37,243 nucleotides of DNA, taken from contig NW_019091387.1 of the NCBI RefSeq assembly GCF_001949145.1, forward strand, positions 1,477,880 to 1,515,122. The letters run 5' to 3'. The notes under the pieces are model-generated. The model had not been told where the DNA came from and did not search any database. It saw only the letters and a list, made by a program, of their open reading frames with translations. Both the position numbers and the translations under genes were made by a program. This stretch comes from Acanthaster planci. Lineage: Eukaryota > Echinodermata > Asteroidea > Valvatida > Acanthasteridae. This document shows positions 1-23,340 of this stretch, in pieces. The first letter of the stretch is position 1. The number at the start of each line of letters is the position of its first letter.

Positions 1-620
1 CCACGGCACGAAATTTGTCACCTGCCATTTGGATGCATCATGCATGCATACTAAGCGGTACACAGACATCTTTGGCCAGTTTTCCGTCGTGATTGACGGA
101 CTAGCATTGTGTGAATTGTCCGTAATTGTTGTGAATTTTCTACAATAGAAATTTTTACAAGGATTAGTACAGGTTATTATCAGTTTTTGAGAAAAATTTT
201 AGAAGCTTTCGTCCCTATTCATGCCACTCAATTAGCACAGGAAAATTGACCCCCCCAACAAATTTGCAACTTTCTGACCCTATTTTTGAGAGGCACGTAA
301 TCGCAAGCAGATCCGTTATTTTTTTGCCTACTGTGACTTTACCTAAAATAGCTCCCGGGTTCAGTGAAACAGCTCCCCCAAACTCCTGAAATTTGAAAGG
401 CCAGGAGCTGCGCAAAAAAGCTTAATGTCGACCCCTGTCTACCTTGCCCCAGCCTGAACATTAAGCCGGTTGGCTTTTGCTCTTTTATTGTGACTAAGGG
501 CCAGCCAACGTTATCATTATGCCAGGATCATATGAATACATATGGGTCACATCACCGGAGGGCATAATGAAGCTGTTACAAGATTACTTGGAATGTATGG
601 ATTCTTTTGTATTCCTTCAG
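1..620. other. Left flank, probably AIFM1 intron
   Basis: No exon is recognised here. The stretch ends in a pyrimidine-rich splice acceptor (cag at 618-620) just before the first AIFM1 exon of the window, so at least its right part should be intron. The AIFM1 N-terminal exon(s), including the mitochondrial targeting peptide, were not found and probably lie further left. A 66-codon open frame on the minus strand at 215-415 resembles nothing I know. Confidence 0.5.
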
Positions 621-12698
<12,078 letters not shown>

Positions 12699-14428
12699 AA
12701 CTTCCACCTTTTTTTAGTAACAAGAGAATTAAATATATTTAGGAGTAAAATATGAGGAAATTGATTCTTTGGAATTCAATTGTGTGGCAAATTGTAGGAT
12801 GCAGTCTCAAATAAGATGCTTGGCATCTTAATTTCCTTGGTGGTGATAATAACATTTCTAGGTAGTGCACTTAATATCATCTGTTTGTGATGCATGACAA
12901 TAGGATCAACCTCAGGAAATAGATCAAACATGTTAGAGTAAGGGAAATCAGTACAAATTTGTTTTTACAAGAACATTCCTACGGACAAGTGACATATTTC
13001 ATTTCAAATATTCCTGAATGTCTTGATTTTGTTTCTTTTTCATCTGTTGCATTTAAGGAGATGCAGACCGAGTTATTTCAAACCCTTTTCACATAACCAT
13101 CTCCTCAAACAAAATCCACGAATATTGAAACCTTTATTTTCCATGTTTTAAGTATCTTGCAGTTTTAAGTAATAACAACAGGAAACAAAACAAACAGGAA
13201 ATGTTTGCTAGCAATCAAAATACTAAGTTTTCATCTTTTGAAAACATGTAGCAAAGTGCTTGTATTTCCTGCAGTAATAACCACTTGCAAATTACACAAA
13301 CTTTCGCTAACAAAATACCAATGGGTGGCTTATTTGGGTATTACTTGAAAGGGTAACCTAATCAGGGTAACCTGATGCATTCCAATAAAACCTGAGCATT
13401 TGTATCTTGAACTTGCAAAGCCTTGACAGTGTCATTCTGTGCTATACAAAGTAGAAGCAATGCACAGTACACTGCGCCATAAACATATTACCACGAAGAA
13501 GCCAATTATTTCCATTTTCTGTGGCCAGTTGGTTGACATCTGTATACATTGAACGCTACTTTCATTTGCATACATGCTCTGTGGTTATTACAGTTTGCGA
13601 TGGGTGCGAATAATCTCAGACTCCTTTAAGGCGTCATATGACACTTGGAGACATACGATAGATGATGAACTGCAGGATAACATGCAGAGTGTCAAAAGTA
13701 AAGTGTAAAAGCTTAGTTACCTCAACGCAAATGCTTTATGGCACACTGTACTGTGAAATGCTCTGATTGTAATCACTTAATACAAAAATATGTAGTTAAA
13801 GTAGGTCTAAATGCAAAGGGAACAGGTTGTGAGTAGAAGTCCATGTATCGGGATATTCACTTCACTTTTGGGTAGTCACACCACTGAGAAGATTACTGCT
13901 GTTAAAATGTCAGTTTGTAAACATGTTTTTAAAGAGAACATATCACACACACTGTTGAGGGAAACAACCATGATAGCTACAGTCATGTTTTCTAATGAGC
14001 ACTAGACTCTAGTGTTGAAAAGAATTGTGTTTTTATCTTTGCCAATTTGCCTCTAAAGTAAATTAAAATTTGAGTGAGAACAGTCAAATAAAAAAATTTC
14101 AAATCTTTTACTATACTTTGTCCATCCTCTTTCTTGTAAATTACTACTGCACAACATTAAAGAGGTCGTTTTTTCTATTTTTATTTTCATGAAAATTTAA
14201 AGGGTACTGTCTTCTCTATCCCCTTTTGAGAGCTCACACTGCAAAGGAACAAAAAGGATGATAATTTGCGTGTGGGGGATGATTCAATTTACCACCCCCC
14301 CTTAAAAAGTGGGGAGGGGATATATACACCCCCCCCCCCCATTTACGCCCATGCCTTCTCCCATATGGTTTATGCTTATGGCTGGGGGTAATAAACATGG
14401 CAAAAAATGAACAAACAAACCAAAAAAG
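12699..14428. other. AIFM1 3' flank, no gene seen
   Basis: The AT-rich sequence contains the likely AIFM1 3' UTR and candidate poly(A) signals at 12728, 13384 and 14087. C-runs near 14294 and 14331-14342 flank a G-rich stretch at 14310-14318. No exon, tRNA or transposon protein was recognised. Confidence 0.5.
12728..12733 (+). terminator. Candidate AIFM1 poly(A) signal ATTAAA
   Basis: ATTAAA begins 29 bases after the stop codon. A canonical AATAAA also occurs at 13384-13389 and another at 14087-14092. Sequence alone does not say which is used; the second would give a 3' UTR of about 0.7 kb. Confidence 0.35.
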
Positions 14429-16204
14429 ATGGCCCCTTTAGTGTACTGTGCTTGGGGTACAAATATGAAACATCAGTTGTCTGAAATCAAAGATCAGCAA
14501 GAGGGAAAACACAACAGAAATTCACACAGCTCTCAAGAGAGGCCAACCAAGACGACACATGAAAAATTAACGAAAGAAATAATCAAAATGGGCCATGAAA
14601 TTCAAGTATTAAAGGAGGAGACAGAATCATCACAATAACTTTATTGTTATGACACTGAAGCCAACAGGTATACAACACGTCTACAGAAATGTGTACACAA
14701 ACTGCTAGAGAGTGAAGTTTCTACAAATAGGGTAGTTCCTATCATTGAAACATTGAGACTTCTGGAGATTGCAGATGCATCGGCCAACTGCTTACCAAGT
14801 ACCACAGCCATAAGTAACATCAATGATCAGCGGTTAATTCTTGCACAAGAGGATATTTTGGAGGAGATTCCAATGGCAGAAAGTACTACTTTGGAAAAAG
14901 ATTGATCCTCAAAGAATGGCAAAAAGTATAGGGCATTTGCACTGCGGACAATGGATGGTTGACTGTATGTGCTGGGACTGAGAGATCTTCTCACAAAATC
15001 AGATGAAGACACTCTCCATGCCTTTCAAGAAATACTATGCTACTTACTACAAAGACAATAATGAGGTATGCTGTTCCACCTGCGAAACACTATGTCTAAC
15101 AGGGCAGGTACAGGGCTCAAGTTTAATAAACTTTTGGAATTATTTCGAGGTGAAGTGCTTCCCCATATAATAGAAACATGGACAGACCTTAGTGAGGATG
15201 TCAAAGTTTAACTTCCAAGGCTCAACCATTTCTTCTGTGGCCTACATTGGTTGGTGCATATGGCTGAGATGTGCAACATATCATTGTTAGAAGTAGAAAA
15301 AACCATTTCAATGGGGATGCACCCATTGAGAACCCAGATTTCCAGAGGGGGACAGAGCCTGCTGTTTGCCGATTAATACGGACAGGCCTGTCAGGCATTT
15401 GCCTATGGTGGAGACCAGAAAAGGGGCTTTCATGGAAGCTTTGTCATCTGTCTAGGTGATTACCTGAAGGAACATGATATGCACAGTGTACCCCTCATAT
15501 GGGGGTGTTACAAATTCAATACTGGATATGTAAGTAAACGTAAGTAAATAGTGGTCTTCTTAGGCACCATTTCAGAATTCTTATCAGGTAGGTGTCGGAC
15601 AGAACGGTCCGACCGATACATTAATTTTAGGTTGGCTATCAGGTGAAGTGTTCTCAAGTGGCCAATTCTAACTGATAAATGCCTTTACATTCCATTACTC
15701 CCAAGGCTATCTGGTTTCAGTGGAGCAACACCCCCTCCGTTATGCACTCAACTCAAGTCACTGTTATTTATTTACCGGTTGGATGGCCCTGTCCTATAGT
15801 CAACTGATAGGAATTTTGAAATGATGCCTAATAGAGACTGATGGAAGCAACAAGTGGGTGCTGCATGATCTGAAACTCCTTTTTTGGTGGCAGGTGCTAA
15901 GACCTTGGGCCTCATTTGCAAGGTAATCACAACACCACTATGGATTTTGATTGAGAGCAAAGGTGTGAACATCATGGAGTTGAACACAAGATATCTCAGA
16001 TATCTCTGGTCACTTTCTTGAAAAATTCAGCAAAGAACACAGAGAACTTCATCAAAGGGAAGAGAATCCTTTATTAAGATATACCATTCACGGAAGATGC
16101 AGTTTACAAGGCATTGCTAGAAAGCTCAGAATATGACAGGGACTGTTGCTTAATTTTGTCAGTTGTTCTAGCACCCATGGCCTAGAAAGTGTATACAGAC
16201 CATC
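14429..16204 (+). pseudogene. Decayed gene of unrecognised family, N-terminal/central piece
   Basis: One frame runs from an ATG at 14429 to about 15060 with only three or four stops (14636, 14903 and later). It has a lysine-rich helical part (LTKEIIKMGHEIQVLKEE) and then YTTRLQKCVHKLLESEV. After a frame shift come NKLLELFRGEVLPHIIETW, a region near 15235-15276 read as CGLHWLVHMAEMCN, a Leu-Ile-Arg-Thr segment near 15370, and FTEDAVYKALLESSEYDRD before 16150. It ends reading Asp-His-Leu at about 16199-16206. The protein-like composition over 1.7 kb with scattered lesions suggests a pseudogene. From memory the motifs recall a multi-copy uncharacterised protein family of aquatic animals; I cannot name it. 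The reading probably continues at 21212 and 26640. Confidence 0.55.
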
Positions 16205-16701
16205 TGTAGCGAAATCCATCACAGTATTCTTTAACATTGACAATTTTTGCCTTGTTACTTGACATGATACAATTCAAATGAAGAATTCAGTTGAAGATCG
16301 CTTATTTTGTTACTCACCATGCTATTCATGTGCACAGCCATCCTTGTGTTGCCAACTGTACATGCACATGTGCTTTCTTAAGGAGGCGGCCATGTTTGTT
16401 TTGGGGCATTATTGTTTTGGTCATGTGACTTCATGAAAAGCTAGTTCATTCACAATGTAAAACGTTACCTAAAATTATGATTTCATAATTTGTCCTTAAT
16501 TAATGTTTCCTTGTAGATTATAGTGATTGTTAGAAATACTATTTTACTTTAGTTTGAACCCTCCCATAATGCTTCACTCTGACTACACTTGGCATGATTT
16601 TCAACAATGGGCCCAGCAGATTGCTGCCTTGCAGATGGTTTAATTCCACTGATTCCGTAACCATCCTGCATTATTTTTAGCTACCCAACTACAGGTCCAA
16701 G
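16205..16701. other. Possible 5' part of BEL LTR or spacer
   Basis: This stretch starts TGTAGC right after CCATC (16200-16204), the five bases that reappear after the LTR at 21212-21216. That fits a 5-bp target duplication and a 5' LTR starting here. However, the second LTR copy does not visibly match this part, so it may instead be unrelated spacer. No coding sequence is seen. Confidence 0.35.
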
Positions 16702-16913
16702 AGATCTCACAATGTTCTGTATGGTGTTCTAAGATGTTCTGTGATGTTCCATGAGTGATGTTCACCAATGTTCACGATGTTCACTGACATTCATGATGTT
16801 CTACTGTTCAATGTCATTCAACGATGTTTCACTCGGAATAAATCACATGTTAAGTTACATCCGTGAGAGCGTGTCCGCCATTGATTGCTAGCTTGGTAGT
16901 TGGCGCAGCTATA
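16702..16913 (+). repeat. BEL/Pao LTR block, copy 1 (5')
   Basis: The block from agatctcac to gcagctata is shared with 21010-21211 and, in its last 119 bases, with 22609-22727. It lies 46 bases before the gag start, as a 5' LTR should. It contains an AATAAA (16837-16842) and many close repeats of atgttc. The true 5' end of the LTR is uncertain. Confidence 0.75.
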
Positions 16914-16959
16914 GCGAGGTGGTGATGTAGCTGCACTGGCTATTATCCTGAGAGATTGC

Positions 16960-18015
16960 ATGGCAATCCAGAAGTTGCCTCCTCCAGAACCAACTGTGTT
17001 TGTGGGAGACCCGATCCACTATGTTGAGTGGAAAACCAGCTTTAAATTGAATCAAAGGCTATCTCCACGCCAGAGAGAGTATACTACTTGAAGAGGTATC
17101 TTGGTGAAGCGCTTAAGGCAGTGGAGGGCTTCTTCTACAGCACATCAGCGGAGTCATATGAAGGAGCTTGGCGGCTACTTGAGGAGCATTATGGACACCC
17201 CTTCAAAATCCAGAAGGCGTTTCGAGATAAATTATCTAAATGGCAGAGGATAGGCCCGAAGGATGCCAACGCTCTGCAACAGTTTGCAGATTTCCTCAAG
17301 GCATGTAAAGACGCCAATCCTCATGTTCCTGCCTTGAAAATACTGGACGACTGTGAAGAGAACCGACGTTTTCTCTCCAAATTGCCAGATTGGGCTACAG
17401 CTCGATGGAATAGGAAGGTTACACAGATGCTTGATGAAACAGGTGACTACCCTGGGTTTGAAGAGTTGGTGGAATTCATTTGTAAGGAAGCTAGAATAGC
17501 ATGCAATCCCATTTCTTCACTGCATGCACTGAAAGCGGCAGACCTACCAGAGTCAGAGGAAACACAAGGAGCTAAGAGAAGAACCAACCGTAGCAGGGGC
17601 ACAACTCTAACAGTTGGTTCTCATGAGCTGCACAAAAAGCCCAAGGAAAGCCAGCTCCCAAAGCCATGCCAGTTTTGCAAGAAGACTGATCATCATTTGA
17701 GTAAATGCCCTGGCTTTGACACGAAGTCTCTCGTCGAAAAGAGAAAGTTCGTCCAAGAAAACAGGTTATGTTTTGCCTACCTGAAGAGAGGTCACATGTC
17801 CAAGGACTGTCGTAGAAAGCTGAGCTGTGATAAGTGTAAAAGACGACATCCGACAATTCTGCAAGATGATGCCCTGGCACAGACAACCGAAACCAATCCC
17901 AAGGGAGAGAATTCCAAAGAAGAGAACTCCAAGGAAGTACATGCACGTGTGATGTCATGTGGCATGCAGATGGGAAGTGGATGTAAAACTTCGATGATAG
18001 TCCCAGTCTGGGTCT
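16960..18015 (+). pseudogene. BEL/Pao gag (DUF1759-like) with damaged zinc knuckle
   Basis: The likely start is ATG at 16960 (MAIQKLPPPEPTVFVGD...). The frame shifts between about 17050 and 17088 and then runs openly to 18018. The capsid-like part contains YLGEALKAVEGFF and a helical region typical of BEL gag. A CCHC knuckle starts at 17667 (CQFCKKTDHHLSKC). The second knuckle has Tyr in place of its second Cys (CFAY...H...C, from 17769), and a CDKC follows. The frame ends in SMIVPVWVS, where it should enter protease, but a palindromic duplication introduces a stop. Confidence 0.85.
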
Positions 18016-18081
18016 CATAAGTCAGCACTTCCATTGAAGGAGAATCTGTAGATTCTCCTTCAATGGAAGTGCTGACTTATG
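18016..18081. repeat. Perfect 31-bp palindrome at the gag-protease junction
   Basis: Arm 18016-18046 is the exact reverse complement of 18051-18081, with a four-base loop (tgta). The right arm reads the expected protease lead-in (SPSMEVLTYALLDTQS). The left arm is its inverted copy and brings a TAA stop. It lies 20 bases before the N gap, so a sequencing or assembly snap-back artefact is plausible. Confidence 0.9.
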
Positions 18082-18101
18082 CCCTGTTGGACACTCAGAG
18101 T

Positions 18102-18574
18102 NNNNNNNNNNNNNNNNNNNNNNNNNNNNNNNNNNNNNNNNNNNNNNNNNNNNNNNNNNNNNNNNNNNNNNNNNNNNNNNNNNNNNNNNNNNNNNNNNNN
18201 NNNNNNNNNNNNNNNNNNNNNNNNNNNNNNNNNNNNNNNNNNNNNNNNNNNNNNNNNNNNNNNNNNNNNNNNNNNNNNNNNNNNNNNNNNNNNNNNNNNN
18301 NNNNNNNNNNNNNNNNNNNNNNNNNNNNNNNNNNNNNNNNNNNNNNNNNNNNNNNNNNNNNNNNNNNNNNNNNNNNNNNNNNNNNNNNNNNNNNNNNNNN
18401 NNNNNNNNNNNNNNNNNNNNNNNNNNNNNNNNNNNNNNNNNNNNNNNNNNNNNNNNNNNNNNNNNNNNNNNNNNNNNNNNNNNNNNNNNNNNNNNNNNNN
18501 NNNNNNNNNNNNNNNNNNNNNNNNNNNNNNNNNNNNNNNNNNNNNNNNNNNNNNNNNNNNNNNNNNNNNNNNNN
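18102..18574. other. Assembly gap (473 N)
   Basis: Unresolved bases cover most of the BEL protease and the start of the reverse transcriptase region. The protease active-site DTQ motif is the last thing read before the gap. Confidence 0.99.
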
Positions 18575-20919
18575 CTAATTCCTCAGCATTTTGGAAGCCA
18601 ATATTCGACAGACCGAGGGTGGCCACTATACCATGCCACTTCCCTTCAGAGGGGGAAAGCCAACACTGCCGAATAACAAGAAAACAGCAGAGGCACGTCT
18701 CAATCATCTTAGTAAGAAGTTCAAGATCAATCCAAAGTACCACACTGATTACACGAAGTTCATGGAGGAGGTCATAAGCAGGGGAGATGCTGAAATGGTT
18801 CAGAGCCAAGGAGAGAATGGCAGAATTTGGTATATTCCACATCATGGAGTATATCACCCCAAGAAACCTGGAAAAATCAGAGTCGTGTTCGACGGCGCGT
18901 CATGGCGGAACTTCTCTAAATGGTCATCTCCTGACTGGACCAGACCTCATTAACAACTTGATTGGAGTACTACTTCGGTACAGAGAACATCCAGTGGCCA
19001 TCATGTGCGACATCGAGAAAATGTTCCACCAATTCCAAGTCAACAAGGATGACCATGACTACTTGCAATCTATGGTGGGAAGGTGGAGACCTGGGCAATG
19101 AACCAAAGGAGTATCGAATGAAGGTACACCTCTTTGGTGCAACTTCGTCGCCGGAATGTGCCAACTATGGCCTGAAATACCTAGCCAGTCAACATGAGAA
19201 TGAATTTCCCATTGCAGCAGTCTTCATCAAAAGAAACTTCTATGTCGACGATGGTCTTACGAGTATGGAAACAGAAGATGAAGCAAGGAAATTGGTAGTA
19301 GAGGCTCGTGAGCTGTGTGCTAGAGGAGGGATGTGACTACACAAATTTGTGTCGAACAGCAGAGCAGTCATTGAGGACATCCCAAGCGATGAACGGTCAG
19401 CTGGAGTTAAGGATGTAAACCTGAAGAAAGATGATCTTCCTATGGAGAGGGCTCTTGGCATCCAATGGTGTGTCGAGTCAGACATGTTCCACTTCCACAT
19501 CGAGACCAAGGATCAAACGCCAACACGCCGAGGAATCCTATCAACGGTGGCCTCTATCTATGACCCTCTTGGTTTCCTTGCCCCTTTTGTACTAATTGGG
19601 AAAGGAGTTCTCCAGGAAATGTGTCACAACGGAGTAAGCTGGGATGATCCACTTCCTGATGACTTGCGCCCACGGAGGGAGAAGTGGAAGAATGATCTGC
19701 TTAATTTGAAGCAAATCCAGATACCCAGGTGCTACAAGCCAAATGACTTCAGAAAAGTCATTGCAGTGGAGCTACATCACTTCTCCGATGCAAGTACAAG
19801 AGGATATGGCCAGTGCTCCTATTTGAGATTAATTGGAGAAGATAAGGCGCATTGCACACTGGTGTCGGGGAAAGCCAGAGTTGCCCCCATCAAGGTAGTC
19901 ACCATTCCTCGCCTCGAGTTGACGGCCGCAGTTGTATCGGTTCAGATGAGCCACATGTTAAAGGAGGAATTAGAGTTGGTCATCGACAGGGAATATTTCT
20001 GGAGAGACTCTCAAGTTGTCCTGGGATATATCTGCAATGAAGCTAGGCGCTTCTATGTCTTTGTAGCCAACAGAGTCCAGAAAATCAGGCATTTTCTGAT
20101 CCCAGTCAGTGGCGCTACATTTCAACAGAGCTTAATCCTGCTGACCACGCCTCACGAGGAGTCTTCGCTAAGGAGTTGCAGGACTCAAATTGGTTCAGGG
20201 GTCCCAAATTCTTGTAGGACAAGGAAATGATGATTACTGAGAAGGGACCAGTGCGTGAGCTGAATTCCGACGATCCAGAGGTGAAAGGTGTAACGTCGCT
20301 CCAATGCACTGCCTCGCCAGAGTCCTTCGACTGGGAGGACTGCCTGTCCCGATTCTCAGATTGGTCAAAGCTAGTGGGAGCTGTGGCACGTATAAGACGA
20401 CTGAATCAGAAAGAGAAAGGTCATGTTGGCCTCTCCACTCCCCAAGAACAAAAGGAAGCAGAAAGGCTCATTGTGAAATCTGTCCAGAGGCAAGCGTTCC
20501 CAGAAGAAATCCAATCATTGAGTGGCACAGATAGAGTGAAGATGACTAGTAAAATCTGTAGCCTGAATCCTTTCTTAGACAATGAAGGCATTCTAAGAGT
20601 TGGAGGACGCCTCAAGAACGCAGAAGTTCCTGACAGCATTAAGCACCCAGCCATTTTGCCAAGAGACGGACATCTTACCAGACTACTCACCTCACACTTC
20701 CACAAGAAGGTGCATCACCAAGGAAGAGGAAAGACCCTTAATGAAGTGAGGGCCAATGGATATTGGATTATCGGGGGGGTCAAAGTAGTTGCCAGCCACA
20801 TACACAAGTGTACAACATGTCGCCGTCTACGACGGGCAGTTGAAGAACAAAAGATGGCTGACCTTCCAAAGGACAGAGTAGATCCCTCCCCACCATTCAC
20901 ATCTTGTGGTGTAGACTGC
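18575..20919 (+). pseudogene. BEL/Pao pol: RT, RNase H and integrase N-terminus
   Basis: Reverse transcriptase begins after the gap (GGHYTMPLPFRGGKP..., [13 protein letters not shown] near 18860). It shifts frame near 18900 and again near 19065, then shows the catalytic YVDD at 19241-19252. A TGA at 19334-19336 breaks the frame, probably from a CGA codon. The RNase H-like part (HHFSDASTRGYG, PRLELTAAVVS, WRDSQVVLGYI) follows. Another frameshift occurs near 20100. The integrase zinc domain has H-x3-H (from HFHKKVHH) and C-x2-C (CTTC) near 20690-20825. The first catalytic Asp of the integrase core is in GVDC (GAC 20914-20916), after which the reading is interrupted. Confidence 0.9.
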
Positions 20920-21009
20920 TCATTGTTTATTGTCTGTTTGAACATGTAAGATTCTTAATTTGGTGAGATCTGTTCTCAATACTGTTATGGTTACATGTTT
21001 TCGATTGTC

Positions 21010-21211
21010 AGATCTCACGATGTTCTGTATGATGTTCTATGATGTTCCATGAGTGATGTTCACCAACGTTCACAATGTTCACTGACATTCGTGATGTTCT
21101 ACCGTTCAATGTCACTCAACGATGTTTCACTCGGAATAAATCACATGTTAAGTTACATCCGTGAGAGCGTGTCCGCCATTGATTGCTAGCTTGGTAGTTG
21201 GTGCAGCTATA
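21010..21211 (+). repeat. BEL/Pao LTR block, copy 2
   Basis: It is nearly identical to 16702-16913, from agatctcac to gcagctata, including AATAAA and the atgttc repeats. It is followed directly by ccatctgcc, where the unrecognised gene resumes. As a 3' LTR it should follow the end of pol, but here it precedes the second half of integrase. Confidence 0.8.
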
Positions 21212-21556
21212 CCATCTGCCTGGAGGAATTCATGAAGGGATTGAGTCAGAAGAGATATGTCAAAAGCAACTACCATTGTTGCAAAACACAAGTTTTGTGA
21301 AATGATATTTGGCGATTTTGACCAACTGCTAACATATAAACCACACATCAGCACCCTGTGTGCTGAGGTAGCGACTACGTTCACCTTCAATAAAACAGGT
21401 AATTGGCTTGCTGCAAAGACAAAAAAGGAAGAAATGCAACTCAAGAAAGATTCATACAAGGCTGTGCCCAAAATTAGGGCCATTTTCAAGAGCTGCCAAC
21501 GTTTGAAGAAAGAGAAGTTTCAAATGCAGAAACAGAGTGAGAAAATGTGAGAAAAA
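21212..21556 (+). pseudogene. Decayed gene of unrecognised family, middle piece
   Basis: Right after the LTR the + strand reads HLPGGIHEGIESEEICQKQL and, after a frame change, DFDQLLTYKPHISTLCAEV, then FNKTGNWLAAKTKKEEMQLK and a Lys-rich helical stretch ending about 21545. The opening codons repeat the His-Leu at the end of the piece at 14429-16204, so the two pieces read on in frame once the BEL insertion and the shared CCATC are discounted. No catalytic motif is evident. The continuation may be at 26640. Confidence 0.5.
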
Positions 21557-21557
21557 T

Positions 21558-21880
21558 GAGTTATTGATGGGTAGAAAGCTTTGCATTCAACTCCCAATAC
21601 TTCCATCAAATCTCCTTCCGAAGACCCAACCTGAGCTTCACCAGAAAGTCCAACAGAAGGAAGAAATCTACCGGGACAACAAACAACGTAGCTTCAATCT
21701 CCGACACCGAGCAAGAGAGTTGACCAAACTACAGCCAGGTGAACCCGTGTGGATCAGAGATCAAGCCCGCCAAGGAAGAGTCATAAGCCAGACACTACAG
21801 CCACGATCCTACATCATTGAATCCAATTGTGGCACAGTCCGTCGTAACCGCTCAGCCCTGGTAAACACACCCAACCCAAA
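21558..21880 (+). pseudogene. Detached Gypsy integrase C-terminal tail (copy A)
   Basis: It encodes LLMGRKLCIQLPILPSN and, further on, PGEPVWIRDQARQGRVI and RNRSALV, the C-terminal extension of a Gypsy integrase. It closely matches 25580-25905, with about eight differences in the first 100 bases by eye. The LLMG codons are intact here, whereas copy B has a TAA. It stops at a single N (21881). Confidence 0.85.
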
Positions 21881-21881
21881 N

Positions 21882-22608
21882 GGTGTAGACTGCTTTGGTC
21901 CGTTCACTGTAAGGGAAGGCAGGAAGGAGCTTAAGAAGTATGAAGTCCTGTTCACATGTATGTGCTCACGTGCGGTGCACACTGAAGTGCTTGATGATAT
22001 GACCACAGATAGCTTCATCAATACACTTCGATGTTTCATTGCCCTGAGGGGCCCTGTCCAGCAATTGCGCTCTGATCAGGGATCAAACTTTAAGGGAGCC
22101 AAAAATGAATTTCGAGAACTGTTCAAGGAGCTTGACATGGAGAGAGTGAAGGTTTTCCTGGCGAAGAGTCAATGTGAGTTCATACTGAATGCTCCACACG
22201 CAAGTCATGCTGGTGGTGTGTGGGAGCGACAAATCCGAACAGTCAAAAGTGTTCTGATGTCCATCATGCAGCAGGCTCCAGGGACACCTTTCTCTATGAA
22301 GCCATGGCTATCATAAATAATCGTCCACTTACGGTAGATAATCTAAGTGATCCTCAGAGCCCTGAACCACTCACCCCGAATCACCTTCTGACAATGAAAT
22401 CAACAACAGCCTTGCCACCTCCCGGGAAGTTTGTCAGAGAAGACCTGTACATCAGAAAACGTTGGAGAAGGGTTCAGTGCCTAGCGGAACAGTTTTGGGG
22501 AAGATGGAGAAAGGAACACCTTGCTTCTCTCACTTCACGTCAGAAGTGGAACCAAGTTAGACAGAACATTAAGGTGGGAGACGTGGTGCTGTTGAAGGAT
22601 GAAGATAT
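21882..22608 (+). pseudogene. BEL/Pao integrase core and C-terminus
   Basis: It resumes at GVDCFGPF with the catalytic Asp, then LRSDQGSNFKG (second Asp) and GGVWERQIRTV (the Glu), completing the D,D,E triad. A frameshift lies near 22280-22300, after which FLYEAMAIINNRPLT and FWGRWRKE lead to NIKVGDVVLLKDED. Just after this the sequence changes to LTR, so the last part of pol is missing. Confidence 0.9.
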
Positions 22609-22727
22609 GATGTTCTACTGTTCAATGTCATTCAACGATGTTTCACTCGGAATAAATCACATGTTAAGTTACATCCATGAGAGCGTGTCTGCCATTGATT
22701 GCTAGCTTGGTAGTTGGCGCAGCTATA
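22609..22727 (+). repeat. BEL/Pao LTR fragment, copy 3
   Basis: It holds only the last 119 bases of the LTR block (from gatgttctactg to agctata), fused directly to the pol end. Most of the 3' LTR and the end of pol are deleted. Gypsy gag sequence follows immediately. Confidence 0.8.
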
Positions 22728-22829
22728 TGAAGCCTGCTAACGTTGACCAGGTCACCAAACGCAAAGCTGCATCCCACAACCACTAAAAGCCAAAAAGCCA
22801 TCCCCAACAGCCAAAACGAGATCCAGCCA

Positions 22830-23340
22830 CCGGGACATGCAAATAGTGTGGCAGAACACGTCATTCATGCCTGCAATGCCCTGCAAAGGATGCAGTATAT
22901 GACAACTGCCAGAAAAAAGGCCACTTCAAGACTGTTTGTCGCAGTGCCCCTACCCCTAAACGCAGCACTACAAAGGTCCATGAAGTGCAAGACACACCCG
23001 ATGATGACATTCCCTTCCTTGGTGAAATCGTCAACAACGACGACTACTGGAGCGCACACATCTCCGTAACTGGACACCGTACCCGTTTTAAGCTCGACAC
23101 TAGGGTGACAGTGTCCTTCATCAGTGACACAGAACCATGGCTCAGTGGAGTAAAACTCAAAGAGACAAATCAGTCCCTCTGTGGTCCAGGTGGTACCCCA
23201 CTTCAAGTGACTGGTATGCTGACCGCAACCATGCAGCATGGCCAGAAGGAAATCACTGAACAACTTTATGTTATTCAGAACCAGCGATGTTCGCTACTCA
23301 GTAAACAAGCATGCATTGATCTTGGCCTCGTAGCAAGGGT
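22830..23340 (+). pseudogene. Gypsy gag zinc knuckle and protease (damaged)
   Basis: The knuckle region near 22838-22930 reads CK*CGRTRHSCLQC and then YDNCQKKGHFKTVC: a stop replaces one residue and a Tyr replaces a Cys. The aspartic protease follows (DYWSAHISVTGH, then LDTR...SFIS near 23094). The usual D-T-G active site is D-T-R here, so the protease would be dead even if expressed. Confidence 0.8.

Larger units (their letters stand above)
16702..20919 (+). mobile_element. BEL/Pao LTR retrotransposon, 5' and central part (defective)
   Basis: The order is LTR block, gag with zinc knuckles, start of protease (DTQS), a 473-base N gap, reverse transcriptase, RNase H and integrase. This is the BEL/Pao order. 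The element carries frameshifts and stops and its integrase is interrupted at 20919, resuming at 21882. It cannot make a working polyprotein as written. Confidence 0.9.
20920..21881 (+). other. Foreign segment splitting the BEL integrase
   Basis: The segment holds about 90 bases of unknown sequence, an LTR copy, a piece of the unrecognised gene and a Gypsy tail, ending in a single N. It is bordered by a 12-bp direct repeat, ggtgtagactgc, at 20908-20919 and 21882-21893. Either this is a composite insertion with a target duplication or two repeat copies were wrongly joined. Confidence 0.7.

Noticed and set aside
16713-16830. CRISPR-like array from the atgttc repeats
   Set aside because: Units are too short and irregular, the organism is an animal, and the block is part of an LTR.
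17572-18018. 148-codon open frame on the minus strand
   Set aside because: It is the antisense of BEL gag and has no features of its own.
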